A stretch of DNA of 64,000 bases from Tretioscincus oriximinensis (GCA_022410635.1 JAJVDF010000229.1:297393-361392); one strand, 5' to 3'. Shown: positions 24,511 to 36,505, counted from the stretch's first letter. Numbers and translations: made by a program. The notes: a model not told the origin generated them from the sequence alone.

Positions 24511-25154
24511 AACATGTTTTTTCCAAATTTAAAATGAATAGCAAAACATGTCATGGGGAGGCACCCTTGGTTGCTACTGGAAGAATTACAGGCATGGAAG
24601 AAATAGGCCAGTGCCGTTTTCTGAGCATTATTATGAGTTATGTGACTCTCAGTGAAAAGTCCTCCCTTCTTTTATATAGGGGTAATATTAAGGCAATGCA
24701 CAGAACTTGGTTTTTATCCTTAGAGCAGTGGGTGTCTTGGCAACCTAAGCTTGAAATGGCATGCCCATTAGGTATGGCTGGCATTTGTACATGACTCTGA
24801 TTTCGTGAAGAATGACACTGGCAAAGCCTGGAAACAAACAGTTCCTCCATATAATGTCAGTAATTCCCTTGGACAATCTAAATGCACATATTTAAGAAAG
24901 TAATATTCTACCACCCCCATGGAGTGTTTCCTCTCGTCCTCCCTTTCTTCCACCCACACGCAAGCGCTCCCTAAATATCACAGACAATATGACTCCTGCA
25001 CTTTGGAGAAGGGGTTTGAGAAGCAGCCATAGAATAGCAAACCGGCACATCTGCAAATCTGCTACTGTAAATGTCACTCAGCAGCCGGGGAATCTGCTAT
25101 TCTCTTTGGGGTTTGCATTTGATGCCGGCAGGATTTCACATCTCAGGCCTGGAA

Positions 25155-25235
25155 AATGTGAGAAATGTAAGAACATTATGAACATGAAGAAGTCCAGCCT
25201 TGCTGGATTCTAGGCTGATCCTTGGAAATAATATA
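25155..25235 (-). mobile_element. CR1 LINE terminal fragment
   Basis: GTAAGAACATTATGAACATG and CAGCCTTGCTGGATTCTAGG resemble the reverse complement of the CR1 3-prime terminus. Very short. Confidence 0.5.
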
Positions 25236-26252
25236 TACCAATATACAGAACAAGCAACACGTTTCTAAATAGACCAGTGGAAAAGGGAAGGGCAAGACTT
25301 GATCCTCTGCACCCTTAATTCAGCTTGCAGTATCCCTACACTAATATTGTGTGATCTTTAAAAAACAAGTTTCATCAAATTGGTTTTGCAAAAAGCACAA
25401 TGAAAAGGGGTCGCAATACCCTGGGGAAGGTTTAAAGTAAAGGCGTAACTATTCATTCTGTTTGTGATAAAAAGAATAAGATTTTATTCTCCATTGCAGA
25501 AAAGGGTTGCTAGGTAACATGGAAGCAAATTTCAGGTGGTGAAATATCTCCCAGCCATAAATCTTCTGATATGTATTTATAGTGCTTAGAACCATTTCAG
25601 CTCATGTCCTCTCTCTGGTTGACCAGAGTTCTATTGTGAACCACTAGCTCCATCATCTTTAATTTCCCCTCTATCCTCAGAAGACTTTATTTGGGTACCA
25701 TTGACCCCTACCTTCCATGCTCTTATGATCCATTTGACTACATCCAACCCGAGGAGCATCAGAACTAAAATGGATTATTTAAATTATCATTGGCACATGA
25801 AAGATAAAGTAGAATAATCATTTCTTATAACTTGGGTTTATGATATATTAATCTAACATTGCATTGCTCTACATCCCATTCACAGTGCTGGCTCCTTTTA
25901 TGATGGATTTCCCCCCCTATTAGATCATTAAATATGCAATCCTTGCTGGCATTTATGTAAGGTTACTAAAATCAACTTTCTTGGAATCCTTGGAATGCTT
26001 TGTGTTTATTTCCCAAAAGACCATGAATTCCAGCAGTATCCATCTTGACATTTGAGTGACAGTTGGATATATCTATGGAGTTTCCTTCCATTACCTTCTG
26101 ATCAGATCCTTTTTGTGATTCAGCCTCATGAACCATTTATTTTCAAATTGATCAGGTGTAGCCCATCCATATGATCTTCTTTCTCCCCTTTAGACTTCCT
26201 CTATTTCCTTTCTGTTGCCATTTTAGAACCAGTGATGTCTTCTGACGTATAT

Positions 26253-26560
26253 AATAATAATAAGAACTGGGTTCTTATACCCTGCTTTTCTCACCTTTCA
26301 AAGGGACTCAAAGCAGCTTACAAGGGTATTTTGCCTGAAGGCTGACATTCTATCTTCCCCACCAGGTTGTGGTGGTTCCCATGTATCTACTTGCATTCAG
26401 TTGCAATTTCTTGCAATTCATGCTTTCGAATAGCTGGGTTGGCTAGAGCTACAGGCTAATGGAAGGTGCTCAGCCCTCCCTACATCCGACACAGGGCTTT
26501 GAAACCCCATCTCCTAGGTGAGAGACGGATTCCTTAGCAAATGAGCTATCTGTGCCTGTT
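26253..26560 (-). mobile_element. tRNA-derived SINE (type B), near complete
   Basis: AATAATAAGAACTGGGTTCT on the left is the reverse of the SINE end, followed by GGGACTCAAAGCAGCTTACA, CCACCAGGTTGTGGTGGTTC and GACACAGGGCTTTGAAACCC, and the head GCAAATGAGCTATCTGTGCC. Confidence 0.75.
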
Positions 26561-27289
26561 TCATCTTTTATTCCAGAGTTTATGTGTATCTATGATTTGT
26601 TCATATGACTTGCTCCCAAGCACATAAGCAAAAAGGGATAATGATAATTCTTGATAAATCATTGGTCAGATACTGGGTCCTCACACTTGTGGTACAGCAT
26701 GAACCATAAATTGATTTGTTTAATAGGTAGTTACACATATCTGTCTTCAGGTTTCACAGAACAAAGTTGTTGCTACCCCCAAAATAAAATTTCCTTCTAT
26801 GCAAAGCAGTTTGCTGCCATACTACGAATTTTAAAAGAAGATACTAAAGGTCATTTTACTACCAGTTAATACTTCTGAATCTTCATAAATATTTTCTTTC
26901 CTTTTACTACTTCTTGCCTGAATTACATCTTTCTTTTGCCAGTGGCGTTAAAAAAATGACACATTAATAATGAAAAAAAGTATTTTGTTCATTCAAGACA
27001 TTGTACAGAAAATTACCAAACATTCTACATACTGTACATTAAAGATGGACAGTGTCCTCCTACACTGATGATATATTACTCCATAGAAACTCACCTAAGA
27101 GTAGAAGATGTGAAAACATTTCAAAGCTGGGTAGATGTTTGCATAAAAGATCTGGTGGTTCAACCATTATTTGTGGTTTTCTCAACCATGTCTCATCTCA
27201 TGAATTTGGGTTCCTCTTGATCTAAGGAATGCACACATTAATTTGAAATAAACTCTAGATTTGTTGTTTCTAGCAAGAGGATATTCATA

Positions 27290-27420
27290 ACTTCTTAGAG
27301 ACTAACAAGAAAAAGGTAGGCAGTATGAACTTACGTAGACAAGTTCACTTCTTCAAATTCTATAGAACATCTAAGATTCTACAAGTCACCCCTTGCTAGA
27401 AATTCTGTATCCAGAGTAAC
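27290..27420. mobile_element. family C element, fragment
   Basis: TTAGAGACTAACAAGAAAAA, GGTAGGCAGTATGAACTTAC and AAGTTCACTTCTTCAAATTC match the family C arm. Confidence 0.6.
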
Positions 27421-28354
27421 AAGGCTCCTTCTTTGAATTCTAGATTCCTTGCTGTGACTCTACATGGACATTCCATCCAAAATATTAATTTTACAGACTA
27501 TAACTTAGAAAATGTCTGAAGTCCCTTTTGTACACAGCAGGTATAACCTCTCTGAAGTTTCATTCGTTTGAGCTTCAAGACATGGGCTTTCCAGTTATTT
27601 ATTTATTTAATCACTTCAAAGAGCAGGTTGTACAATTTCCTAGGTTTTTTGGCCTTTTCTACACCTGATATTAACATCAGTAAACCAAAAATAAATTAAA
27701 AAGTAGACCAAAAGAGCATAGACACATCCAGCAACTGAAGGTTAAGAGAGAATTATTTTTGCAAATCATTATCAGCACTATAAGGTTCCTATCAGGCCCA
27801 AGTTTCTCCGAGTTATGACATGCTGCCAACCCAGGCTTTATCCAACTCCAGGAGCGCAAGTTTCTGTCTCCCAGAGGGGAAGATTATGGGCAAAGTTTTG
27901 GCTCAGCTAAAAATCGATAGAAGTTTTGTAATTGGCTTGGATGGAGTCAGCATTTCAGTTCCTGACTTCTTCTTCCCCAAGGGCTTTGCATATTTATAAA
28001 TATCTGCAATGACCAAGAGAGAAGAAAGACTCCCTTCCGCTAGTGGGAAGGAAACATGCTGGGCTTTCTTTCACCATTTATTTGCTGAGCAAGTGAAGGG
28101 TGTAGGACGACTATTGATAGAGACAGAAACAAAGGAATTCAGCCACTCCTGTATCCTTGCCTTTTGTTGGCCAGCTTAGCTGCGGGGACACTAGTGGCCA
28201 TCTGGTTTGGGGAAGATGTTGTCCCACATCACAGCACAAGGATTCTTCCATCTACGGTCTTCTCTTACCATAGGTTGAAGAGCTTTCAGCTAAAATTAAT
28301 CAGCCTTGGAAGATTTCAGCTTCTTATCACAACTTCATCCTAACTTCGGGCAAG

Positions 28355-28960
28355 AGAGTATTTTAGAATCTAACAAGAAGTAGTTGGTAGCATGAGCTTT
28401 TGAAGGCTAAATCTACTTCTTTAGATACATGGATATAAAGATCTAATAAGGGAGTCTAGTATTACCATAAAGCCTAACAAGAAGTTGATAGCATGAGCTT
28501 TCATAGACTATTTCATCAAATTCACAGATCTGAAGATCTAGCAAGGAAGTCCAGTATGACCGTAAGACCAACAAAGGGGTTAGTAGCACTTAGATGCTAA
28601 CAATAGAAAAGTAGGTGTCTACACAAGCTTATGCTACCCACTTTTCTACTGTTAGTCTCTAAGGGCTACCAGCCCCTTTGCTGGATTTTATACTGGACTA
28701 TAAAACGGCTATTTTTCTGAAAATGATTTGAAGAGTATAACAAGAAGTTTTATCTTGAGCTTTCAAGGGCTAAATCTCAGTGCTTGGATCTGAAGGTCTA
28801 GCAAGGGAATCCAGTTTTACCACAGAAACTAAGAGGAAAACATTGATAACATGGTTTTCATAGGCTACCTTGAGCTGAAGCCTAGTGTTGTCTTAAGAGT
28901 CTAGCAAAAATAAGTTGGTAGCATGAACTTTCACAGATTAAATTTACTTCTTCAAATGCA
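28355..28960. repeat. degenerate tandem array of family C element
   Basis: The phrase CTAACAAGAAG ... GTAGCATGAGCTTT returns near 28369, 28472, 28568, 28736, 28826 and 28900, at spacings of roughly 75-170 bases, with TCTGAAGATCTAGCAAGG-like blocks between. Single copies occur at 27290, 33075, 38585 and 43005. It is a locally amplified array rather than one insertion. Confidence 0.65.
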
Positions 28961-29912
28961 GGACTCCTGTTTCCCAGGCTTCATAAAGAGCATTAGACTA
29001 AGGGTGCAGGTTAATGGGTTTACTTTCTATATGTGCGGATAACCTAATAAACTATAGCTAGATGATACATGTTTGGATGAAAAAATTGGGTTGATTTCCC
29101 AGTATTTTTAAATAGTATTGCTTCTGTCTCGCTTTCAGAATATCAATTTTTGGATAGTAAATTTTATGTCTGAAATGTTAGTTTTCAAATAAATAAATCT
29201 AAAACTTTTTTCCCCAAAACTAACACTTTGTTTTTTTTAGCACTTTTACACAGGAAAAATGGTAGATTGATGAAATATTGTTAATACTGTTTGGTTAATA
29301 ACTGCAAATGGGACAAAGGATTAGATAAAAAAAAACAATCTAGCCAAAAGGTAATTGCTTAAGTTCAAATCTTGTTGCCCCCTTTTCTGACATTCTCAGG
29401 CCTTGGAGACACCTAAGTGTTAATACAATTTCAATCCACTTTTGAAATGGAGCAACTATGAATTGTAAGCCCCGCCTACACACACACCTTTTCAAATTGA
29501 AAGCTAAGTTTTCTGAGTTCAAAAGTGCCAAAAGAAAACAGTTTGGCCCTTTACTGATAGGTTCTCTCTCTCTGAAAGTGAATTGAATCTAGATTAAAGT
29601 TTAGGTGTGACCAAGGCATGCTGAACTTAAACATAAAAGCAACTCTATTTCTTCCTCCCGTTTAATCTAGTTTATGAGACAAGAATTTAAAAGGCAAAGC
29701 GAAACGAAACTCCCTTAAAGCTGAATCCTGTCTCTTCTACCGAAAAAAGTCCGTTATTATAGGATAGCAGATTTAAAAATTCGGGATGGAGATTTGCACC
29801 CTTAATGCGTGTGAAAAAGTGAACCACAAACATAAGCTCTGCACCTCACCTGGTGAAAAGCACCTATTTGAAAGTGCAGAACTTTATCCCGATTTATTTA
29901 CTTTTTTACTAT

Positions 29913-30068
29913 GGCCCCATCCACACTGAGCTTTATTCTGGGTCACATCTCGGGACAGAGCATGGCCATCCACATGCCAGTATGGACTATGGCAGGCCCC
30001 GTTAGTATGTGGTTGGCAGGCTCCTATTCCGAGGGACAGCCAGGATAAGGCTCCGTGTGGATGCAGCC
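29913..30068. mobile_element. family A palindromic MITE
   Basis: Terminal sequence GGCCCCATCCACAC on the left and GTGTGGATGCAGCC on the right form imperfect inverted repeats, enclosing the shared internal text CTTATTCTGGGTCACATCTC and CATCCACATGCCAGTAT. The centre is shortened compared with other copies. No transposase is encoded, so it is non-autonomous. Confidence 0.85.
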
Positions 30069-30199
30069 TGTAATATTTACTTATTTACTTACTTGTCCTT
30101 CCTTATTTCCTTCCTTTCTTCCTTATTCCCTTAATTAGTTAGTGATGCAGTCGCCTATATTTCTATACCCCCTATACCTGAATTAAGCAAATTAACCTA

Positions 30200-31720
30200 T
30201 TAAAACAGCATTGCTAATCTTCCTTTTAAAGCGCCTGCAAACCGTGGCTTTTCCGGGCTGCCAAGTCGAAGCCCCTTTCCCCCCACCCGCCCCCATTTTT
30301 GCTTGCATGAAAGGCCCTTGGGCAGCAAGGCCTGGCCCTCCGCCCCTTGCCCACGGGCTTGGGCCCTGTCCCCACTGGGCCTTCTAGCCTTGGTTCCATC
30401 TCGGCATGGGGGTCGGCCAGCCACACGGGGCCTGCCATCGCCTGCACTAGCACGTAGGTGCCACACAGCCTCCCCAAGCCTAAGGCCGCGGGATCCCTCC
30501 GCCTTCTGGTCCCTCCGTGTCCCTGGCTGCGTCCCCTCAAAAGCCCGTTTCGTGGCTGGGCGACAGGGCGGCCTTTTTCTGTAAGCCCCGCCGCCGCCTC
30601 CCTCTTCCTACGGCGGCCTTAGGCCTCGGGAGGCAGTTTGTGTTAGGCGGAGGAAAGGGGGGAAGCTCTGGGGGAATGTATGGGAAATGTCCGGGGCCCC
30701 TGGGGTGGGCCAAGGGGGTCGTCTGAGGCGCGTGAGGGGCAGGCAGACGTCGCCCCGGGGTGGATTGCGGAGGTTGCCGCACAAGGCGCCCAAAGGCCTT
30801 CGGTCCGCTCCCGCAGCAAGGCCAGGCGGCCCCCCTAGGGCCCCTTCTCCTGAGCAGCAGGCCGAAGCCCCAGGGGGCCGAAGCGCGGGGCGCCAGGACA
30901 CTCCTCGCTCCTGCCCGTGGCCCCAGCGCCCCGTCCGAAAGGCCGCCTTGCCTTCCCGCCCCTTCGACGCTTCCTTTGGGCCAAGCCCGGGGCCCTTCCG
31001 TTGGCTCCGATGAGGGCGGAAGTGGCTTCGAAGGTCGTCTGGGACCCCAGGCAGACAAGGCGGTTTAGAAAACAGGTGGCCGACACGAACATGTGTCAGT
31101 GCACGTTCCTTCCCTAGTTCCTTCCTTCCTTTCCTTTCGTTTACCGCCCTTCCTTCCCTTTTCCTCTCTCCCTTCGATCTTTCCCACTGGCTGAAGCGCC
31201 CTCCGCCTCCGCCTGGGATTCCAGCCGCCCTCGGGGGAAGGAAAGGGGGGGTGTCCGGGCTTCCTCAGCACCCTAAAGGCGGCAGCATGGCCCACGGATC
31301 CCCAGGCGGCGTTCCTTGGAAGGAGCCCTTCCACTGCCACGTCTCCCTCCAGCCTTATGGGGAACCCTGTCGAGGGCAGCCGCCTACACCCCGCACGAAG
31401 CTCCGACCTTTCCACGCCAGCCCCACTTTGGTGTCTCTCTTCTCCCCAGCCTCCCCAGCCCTCGCCAGCCCTCGCCAGCCCTCGCCAGCCCTCGCCAGCC
31501 CTCGCCCCCTCCCCAGCCCTCGCCTCCTCCCCAGCCCTCGCCTCCTCCTCAGCCCTCGCCCCCTCCCCAGCCCTCGCCTCCTCCCCAGCCCTCGCCTCCT
31601 TCCAGCGCGCAGGGCCTGAATGGACCTGCTTTGGAAGCCCAGAGATTGAGGCGAGGCTCCCGGGCGGTGACCTCACGACTCCCCCCTCCCTTCTGAGTGG
31701 GATGGGGGATCATTCATAAA
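30200..31720. other. orphan CpG-rich block, no recognised gene
   Basis: About 1.5 kb of GC- and CpG-rich DNA in AT-rich surroundings, some 21 kb upstream of EN2. Several long open frames exist on both strands (for example minus 30537-31058 and 31065-31676), but they overlap each other, consist mostly of Pro/Ala/Gly/Arg and show no domain I know. The composition alone explains them. It could be the promoter of a non-coding RNA or a first exon whose other exons I cannot see. Confidence 0.6.
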
Positions 31721-31740
31721 AATCCTGGGGGGGGGGGGGA
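31350..31740 (+). repeat. GC-rich duplicated unit, copy 1 (minisatellite-interrupted)
   Basis: Shares with 40022-40270 the ordered blocks CAGCCTTAT, TCCGACCTTT(T)CAC, GTGTCTC/ATGTCTC, CAGGGC(C/T)TGAATG, TTTG(G/A)AAGCCC, CAGAGATTGAG and GACCTCAC/GATCTCAC. The TATA sequence of the second copy is replaced here by TTATGGGG, and the minisatellite expands the middle. Confidence 0.6.
31447..31600. repeat. GC-rich minisatellite
   Basis: Tandem CAGCCCTCGC units (10 bp) run for four to five copies, then the period changes to 18 bp (CAGCCCTCGCCTCCTCCC) for about five copies. On the minus strand it reads as repeated Arg-Ala-Gly-Glu, which explains the open frame there. It is inserted in the GC-rich unit that is otherwise shared with 40.02-40.27 kb. 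Confidence 0.9.
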
Positions 31741-31756
31741 GGGGAGCAGCGGAAGG

Positions 31757-31840
31757 TGTGGTCTGGTTTATTCCAGAATATCCATGTTTTATTGTGGAAT
31801 ATCCAATTATAGTGGGAGAAATAGATAGATGTGGATGCAG
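31757..31840. mobile_element. family B MITE, right half
   Basis: GTGTGGTCTGGTTTATTCCA through TTGTGGAATATCCAATTATA to AGATGTGGATGCAG. The left terminal part is absent; it starts directly after the GC-rich unit that ends near 31740. Confidence 0.6.
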
Positions 31841-32139
31841 TTATGCTTTCAACCCGGTTTTACATGCTTCGGAGATATCTACCATGGGGGTTGTAAATGA
31901 TGTTTTAGTAGTTTGTAGAATTACGATGCTTATATATGAATTGCTTGTTCTTGTTGTACTGCCCTTTGTTGGAAGGGGTGCTATAAATAAATGTTATTTT
32001 CATCTCTACCAATGGTGGATATATTCCACCATGGATTGGGAAGGAAATGCTCCTACTTCCTACTTCCAGCAAAATTGCTCCATTTTTTGCCCCAAATCTT
32101 GCCTGTTTTCCCATCCTAATAGCTATTTGTCTTCCAGGA

Positions 32140-32640
32140 ATATACAAGAACATAAGAGGAGCCCTGCTGAATCGGTCCAGCACCCATCTAGTCCAGCATT
32201 CTGTCTCACACAGAGGCCTACCAACTGCACCTGGGCAATCTGAACAGAAGGCAAAATATGCACCTGTTCTTGACTCCCTGCAAATTTCAGGAGTACAGCC
32301 TGCTGCTCCATTTATATTTATATCCTTAGTGTCCATAAACTTTTCTAATACTGTCTTAAAGCTATCTAGCTACCACCACCTGTTCTAGTAGTAAATTCCA
32401 CAGGCCAATGACCCTCTGGGTGAAAAAATATATCTAATCCTACCTTGAAGCTACCCAAGCTGATAGATACCAACACCTTCCTTGACTGTCCTCACACTTC
32501 TGCCCATCAGCTTCATAGAATGACCCGTGGTTCTAATATTGTGTAACAGAGAAAATATTTTTCTCTATTCACCTTATCCCTACCATGCATGATTTTATGG
32601 GAAGTAGAGAAGTCTATTTCTTTGGGTGCCTTCTTTGCAT
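32140..32640 (-). mobile_element. CR1 LINE 3-prime part, decayed
   Basis: Reverse-complement copy starting AAGAACATAAGAGGAGCCCT (the 3-prime end), with GTAAATTCCACAGGCCAATG and CTGGGTGAAAAAATAT matching the ORF2 end at 17.05-17.1 kb. The reading frame is broken. Confidence 0.8.
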
Positions 32641-33074
32641 TTAGTTGGTCTTTGTCTCATCTTGAAAAACACAACCACTACCCTAATATGTGGGTGTGTG
32701 TTTTAACCAGCTAATCAAATCTTCAGAACAAATTATTCACTGCACTGGATTCACCATCCAGGATCAATAGCGAAAAATGTGAAGTCCTGGACTTAATTTA
32801 TTTTGTGTAGCTAGAACATATGGGACCAAATTATATGTGAGAATCTTATAGTGGCTTTGAAGGTAATTCCATTAAGACTGATGCACCTGTACCTAGGTGG
32901 ATGGGTGGGTTTTCTATAGATCTAATAGGAGGGAAATTGCACCAAGATGCAAAATACTATCCTTGTCCTAGTAAGAAAACAATTTATTCATTCATTCATT
33001 CATTTTCCGCCCTATATCAAAGGCCAACAATAAAAGCAAGGGTACAAAATTAGTGTATTTAACCAGTATCAATG

Positions 33075-33295
33075 ATCTAGTAAAGGGATCTCGTAGCACT
33101 TTAGAGACTAACAAGGAAAAAGGAGGTAGCAGGAATTTCCCTAGACAAATCCATTTCTTCAGGTGTTGCTTCCTTCAGACTTGCCTACAAAAGCTCCTGC
33201 TGCCTCCCTTTTTCTTGTTAGTCTCTCAAGCGCTTCGAGACCCCATGATCATTTTTCTGGACTACTTTTAATATGGCTACTTCTTTGAAATCAGC
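33075..33295. mobile_element. family C foldback element
   Basis: TTTAGAGACTAACAAGGAAA at the left and TTTCTTGTTAGTCTCTCAAG at the right are inverted, with AGACAAATCCATTTCTTCAG inside. It ends CTACTTTTAATATGGCTACT. Non-coding. Confidence 0.7.
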
Positions 33296-33451
33296 ATGTA
33301 CTAGTAGATTAGTGAACCTTACCTTCGGAAGTACTGCAGTTCTGAAAAGGTTTGAGAGCGAAAGGGCTAGAATTCTGAGTGTGGAATCTCTTAGTGGGAA
33401 AGTCTTGATGATAATAACGATAACAACCACCACCACCACCACAATAATTAT

Positions 33452-33650
33452 AAAGAAGAAGAAGAAAAGGGACTCAAAGCAACTTACAAACTATTTTTGG
33501 CCCTAGGGCTTATTTTCTAACTTCCCCACCTCGTTGTGGTGGTAGTCATTTATCTAATTGCAATTACTTGCTTTCAAACAGCTGAGTTGGCTGAAGCTGA
33601 GGCCAGTAGAGGGCGCCTACCCCTCTCCACGGCTGACACAGGGCTTCTCT
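33452..33650 (-). mobile_element. tRNA-derived SINE (type B), fragment
   Basis: AAGAAGAAGAAAAGGGACTC, CCACCTCGTTGTGGTGG and GGCTGACACAGGGCTTC. The AAT/ACC microsatellite to its left (33410-33460) is its tail. Confidence 0.65.
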
Positions 33651-34573
33651 ATTGAAAAGGCACCTCTAAACTCTGTGCTACCCTGCCTCCTAAAGCATAA
33701 ATCTAATAAAGGGAAGTCGGGAAGCAGGGTTAGGAGTAGGATTACTAGAGAGAGAGAAAGCAAAGTGCAATCCCGGGAAAAATGAATTCCCGGGATTATC
33801 AAGGAAAGTGATGAATATAATATGTGACTTTCTAAAAAAAGGACAGAAGTTTTGCAGTCTTGCAAGGGAGCTTGTATCACTTGGAGATTAACAGGCGGTA
33901 CACACGTTTACTTTTTCAGAAATTTTGCAATTTCAGTGGGTGTGGAGAAAATGAATGTTCATCAGCAGAAGTTTATAGTAATGCCTGCAGCATGTAGCGA
34001 AACATTCTCTTTCCCCTGTCCATTAAAGCTGCAAAAGTGATGTCCCTCTTTCTTGTGGTAGTCCTGATTTAAGATTCCCACATAAAATCTGGAATAGGGA
34101 TTTGGACCTTAAATAGCTCCAGAAGAAAGGGCTTTTCCCCAGATGTGGCTCCTAATTCCTGCTGCGCCGGGGGTGGGGGTGGGATGTGGGGAATAACAAC
34201 CACCATAGGGCAAGCCGTGGCAGTGCCCCGGCCTTTTGTAAAATTAAAATGTTTGAATTAAAATTTTCAGACTCCCACTATATTTGCTGCCCCCCCCCCG
34301 CATGAATCTAGCCACATCATTATTCACACCCCTTAAAGGTGCAAAGCATTATTCCGATTTTTCTGTGGGAACCCTATTGCTGCTGGAAGCAGTGATTACC
34401 CGAGACAACCCACCCATCCCCCATAAACACGCAATAATAACTCTGGGATGAAAAAACCTCGTCTGAAAGCGGAGTAGCGTTCTCTCCATATTGCAATAGC
34501 TATTAACCATTCTGCCTCCAGAAAACACTTACTGATTCGATTGCAGTTGGATCTTGTGGAATAAAACAGTTCA

Positions 34574-34725
34574 GGCTGCCTCCACGCATCACTTATTTAT
34601 TCCACTGTAGCTGGATATTCCGCCATTAAGCTGTGTGGACTGGTTTATTCCAGAATATCTATGTTTTATTGTAGAATATCCGGTTATAGTGGAATAAATC
34701 AGGGCTTTATTCCGGAATAAAGCAG
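34574..34725. mobile_element. family B MITE with decayed right end
   Basis: Begins GGCTGCCTCCACGCATCACT and contains GTTTATTCCAGAATATC and GTTATAGTGGAATAAATC. The normal right end is replaced by CTTTATTCCGGAATAAAGCA, itself a short palindrome. Confidence 0.7.
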
Positions 34726-34984
34726 TGGGTTGTAGGATCAGCAAGGGACGCCTGGGTGCAGCTCTACAAACTTCGCCCGCGAATCCTGAATGTCGGAAGA
34801 AAGAAGCAAGAGAAGAGAAGACGCCATCAGTGGGGGGGATATGTAGGCATTCGGATCCTAATGCTTCTGACTACCTACAGTATTCCGGGGCAGAAGAGTG
34901 GATGGTGGCTCAGTAATAGAGCTAGCTGCTTGGAAAGCGGAGGGTTGCCTGTTCGGGTTTTACTTCCGAATTTCTGTTTAGGGA

Positions 34985-35100
34985 GTCAAGAATAGGTGAA
35001 GATTTTGCCTTCTACTTGAAGGTGCTTTGTGAGACAGAAAGCTGGACTACGTTGGATCTGGCCTGATTCTGCAGGACTCCTCTCGTGTTCTTAGGTTCTG
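34985..35100 (+). mobile_element. CR1 LINE 3-prime end, short
   Basis: AAGAATAGGTGAAGATTTTG, GTGAGACAGAAAGCTGGACT and GTGTTCTTAGGTTCT are the last 115 bases of the CR1 3-prime UTR, fused to a tRNA-like fragment on the left. Confidence 0.7.
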
Positions 35101-35309
35101 GTTCCCAACCTATCCCAGAAGTGTGCTATGGAAAACCACCTCTTTATCTCTGCCAAGTAAACTGTAAAGACCGGTCCCCCAGCCACCTTCCTGTAAGCAG
35201 AAAAAATGTTTCCTGTGAGCAGGACTGGGCGCAGGTTGACTAAAGAGGCTTCCTCCCTCCCAGGGCTAGCTGTGGTGCAGGCTGGGAGCTGGGGGCCACT
35301 ATCAGCTCC

Positions 35310-35575
35310 CCACAGAACCTTATTCTGGGTTATTTCTCAAAACGGGAACCTGCCATCTACATTCTAGTGCAGACTACAGGCTGCATCCACACATGACTTA
35401 TTTATTCCACTACAATTGGATATTCCACAATAACGCATGGATATTCTGGAATAAACGTGTCCACAAAATTATTGTGGAATAGCCAAGTATAGTGGAATAA
35501 ATAAGTTATGTGTGGATGCAGCCTACATCAGGCACATGGATGGCCAAACTCTAGCCTGGCATAGTTCTGTTCCAC
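35310..35575. mobile_element. family A MITE split by a family B insertion
   Basis: The left part (CAGAACCTTATTCTGGG ... CATTCTAGTGCAGACTA) and right part (CATCAGGCACATGGATGGCC ... CACTCTGGGATAT) are the two arms of one family A element. Between them lies a complete family B copy (35389-35523). Confidence 0.6.
35389..35523. mobile_element. family B palindromic MITE, complete
   Basis: Ends GGCTGCATCCACACATGACT and its inverse ATGTGTGGATGCAGCC, then TATTTATTCCACTA and its inverse inside, giving a 135-bp foldback. TACA lies on both sides (35385-35388 and 35524-35527), a possible target-site duplication. Non-coding. Confidence 0.85.
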
Positions 35576-35906
35576 TCTGGGATATAAAGAGACCCAGGCT
35601 GGAGACACATGAGGGGCTAAAAGGCAGATTGACTGGCTATTTCGGGGTTTGGGGGAGGCCTGTCTGTCTGCATGTACGCGTGGGGGGGGGGGGGCTTAAA
35701 TGGGCGAGAGAAAAGAAGCTCCGTCACTTTCATGTCCGAGATGTATCTTCCCTCCTGTGTCTCCGGTACTGCTTTGCAATTGTGAGTCCTGATTGGTGGA
35801 ACGACACCCTTACCTTCCCCTCTGCTCGCCCAACCTCATCTGTGCAGGACACACGCAGGGAAAAAGCGGGTTTCAGGCGGCGTGAGTCGCTGACAGCCAC
35901 CATTAC

Positions 35907-36086
35907 GGCCCCATCCACACGAAGCCTTATTCTGAGTCACATCTCAGGACAGATCTTGGCCATCCACATGCCAGTATAGACTATGGCAGGCCCCATTCGG
36001 GGCCTGCCATAGTCTACACTAGCATGTGGTTGGCAGGCTCTTATTCCGAGGGAGAGCCCGGGATAAGGCTCCGTGTGGAGGCAGCC
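35907..36086. mobile_element. family A palindromic MITE, near full length
   Basis: The best-preserved copy (180 bp). It has GGCCCCATCCACAC and GTGTGGAGGCAGCC ends and a centre in which GACTATGGCAGGCCCC is followed almost at once by GGGGCCTGCCATAGTC, so the whole element is close to one hairpin. It encodes nothing. No convincing target-site duplication is visible. Confidence 0.88.
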
Positions 36087-36505
36087 AACATCTGCAGGAG
36101 CTGCGGGGAAGGCGCTCCCATGCAGACATCCATCCTGCGCGCGTTCTGTTTCCCTTGTATTTCCTCTCCCCAGTAACAATATCCAAATACAGCGGAATAA
36201 AATCAGTTCCATGGAAGATTCAACCCAGCGGCAGGGCGGTGGACCCATTCAGGGGGCTCCTTCCCCACCCCACCCCCGGGGACCAGAAGCGCCTTCCCCC
36301 AAAGGCTCTTCCTTCCCTGCTGTCTGTTCCGGCCGTTTTGCAAAAAAGAGGCAACGTTGCTTCGTAGAACTGCAGTCGGCCCTGCGAAGGGTCCTTTAAA
36401 AAGTTTCGCAGACCCCTGCGAAACTGTCAAACGCTATCAGGATGACTCCCATCTCGGTACAGAGCTTGGCCACCCACACGCATGTGGATGCTATCCTGAT
36501 ATCGA

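Noticed and set aside
28355..28960. CRISPR-like array
   Set aside because: The recurring units are diverged and irregularly spaced, and this is a vertebrate genome; a transposon-derived array explains it.
30226..31676. Several overlapping frames of 100-200 codons in the CpG-rich block
   Set aside because: Occur on both strands at once, low complexity, no homology recognised; the 203-codon frame is driven by the minisatellite.
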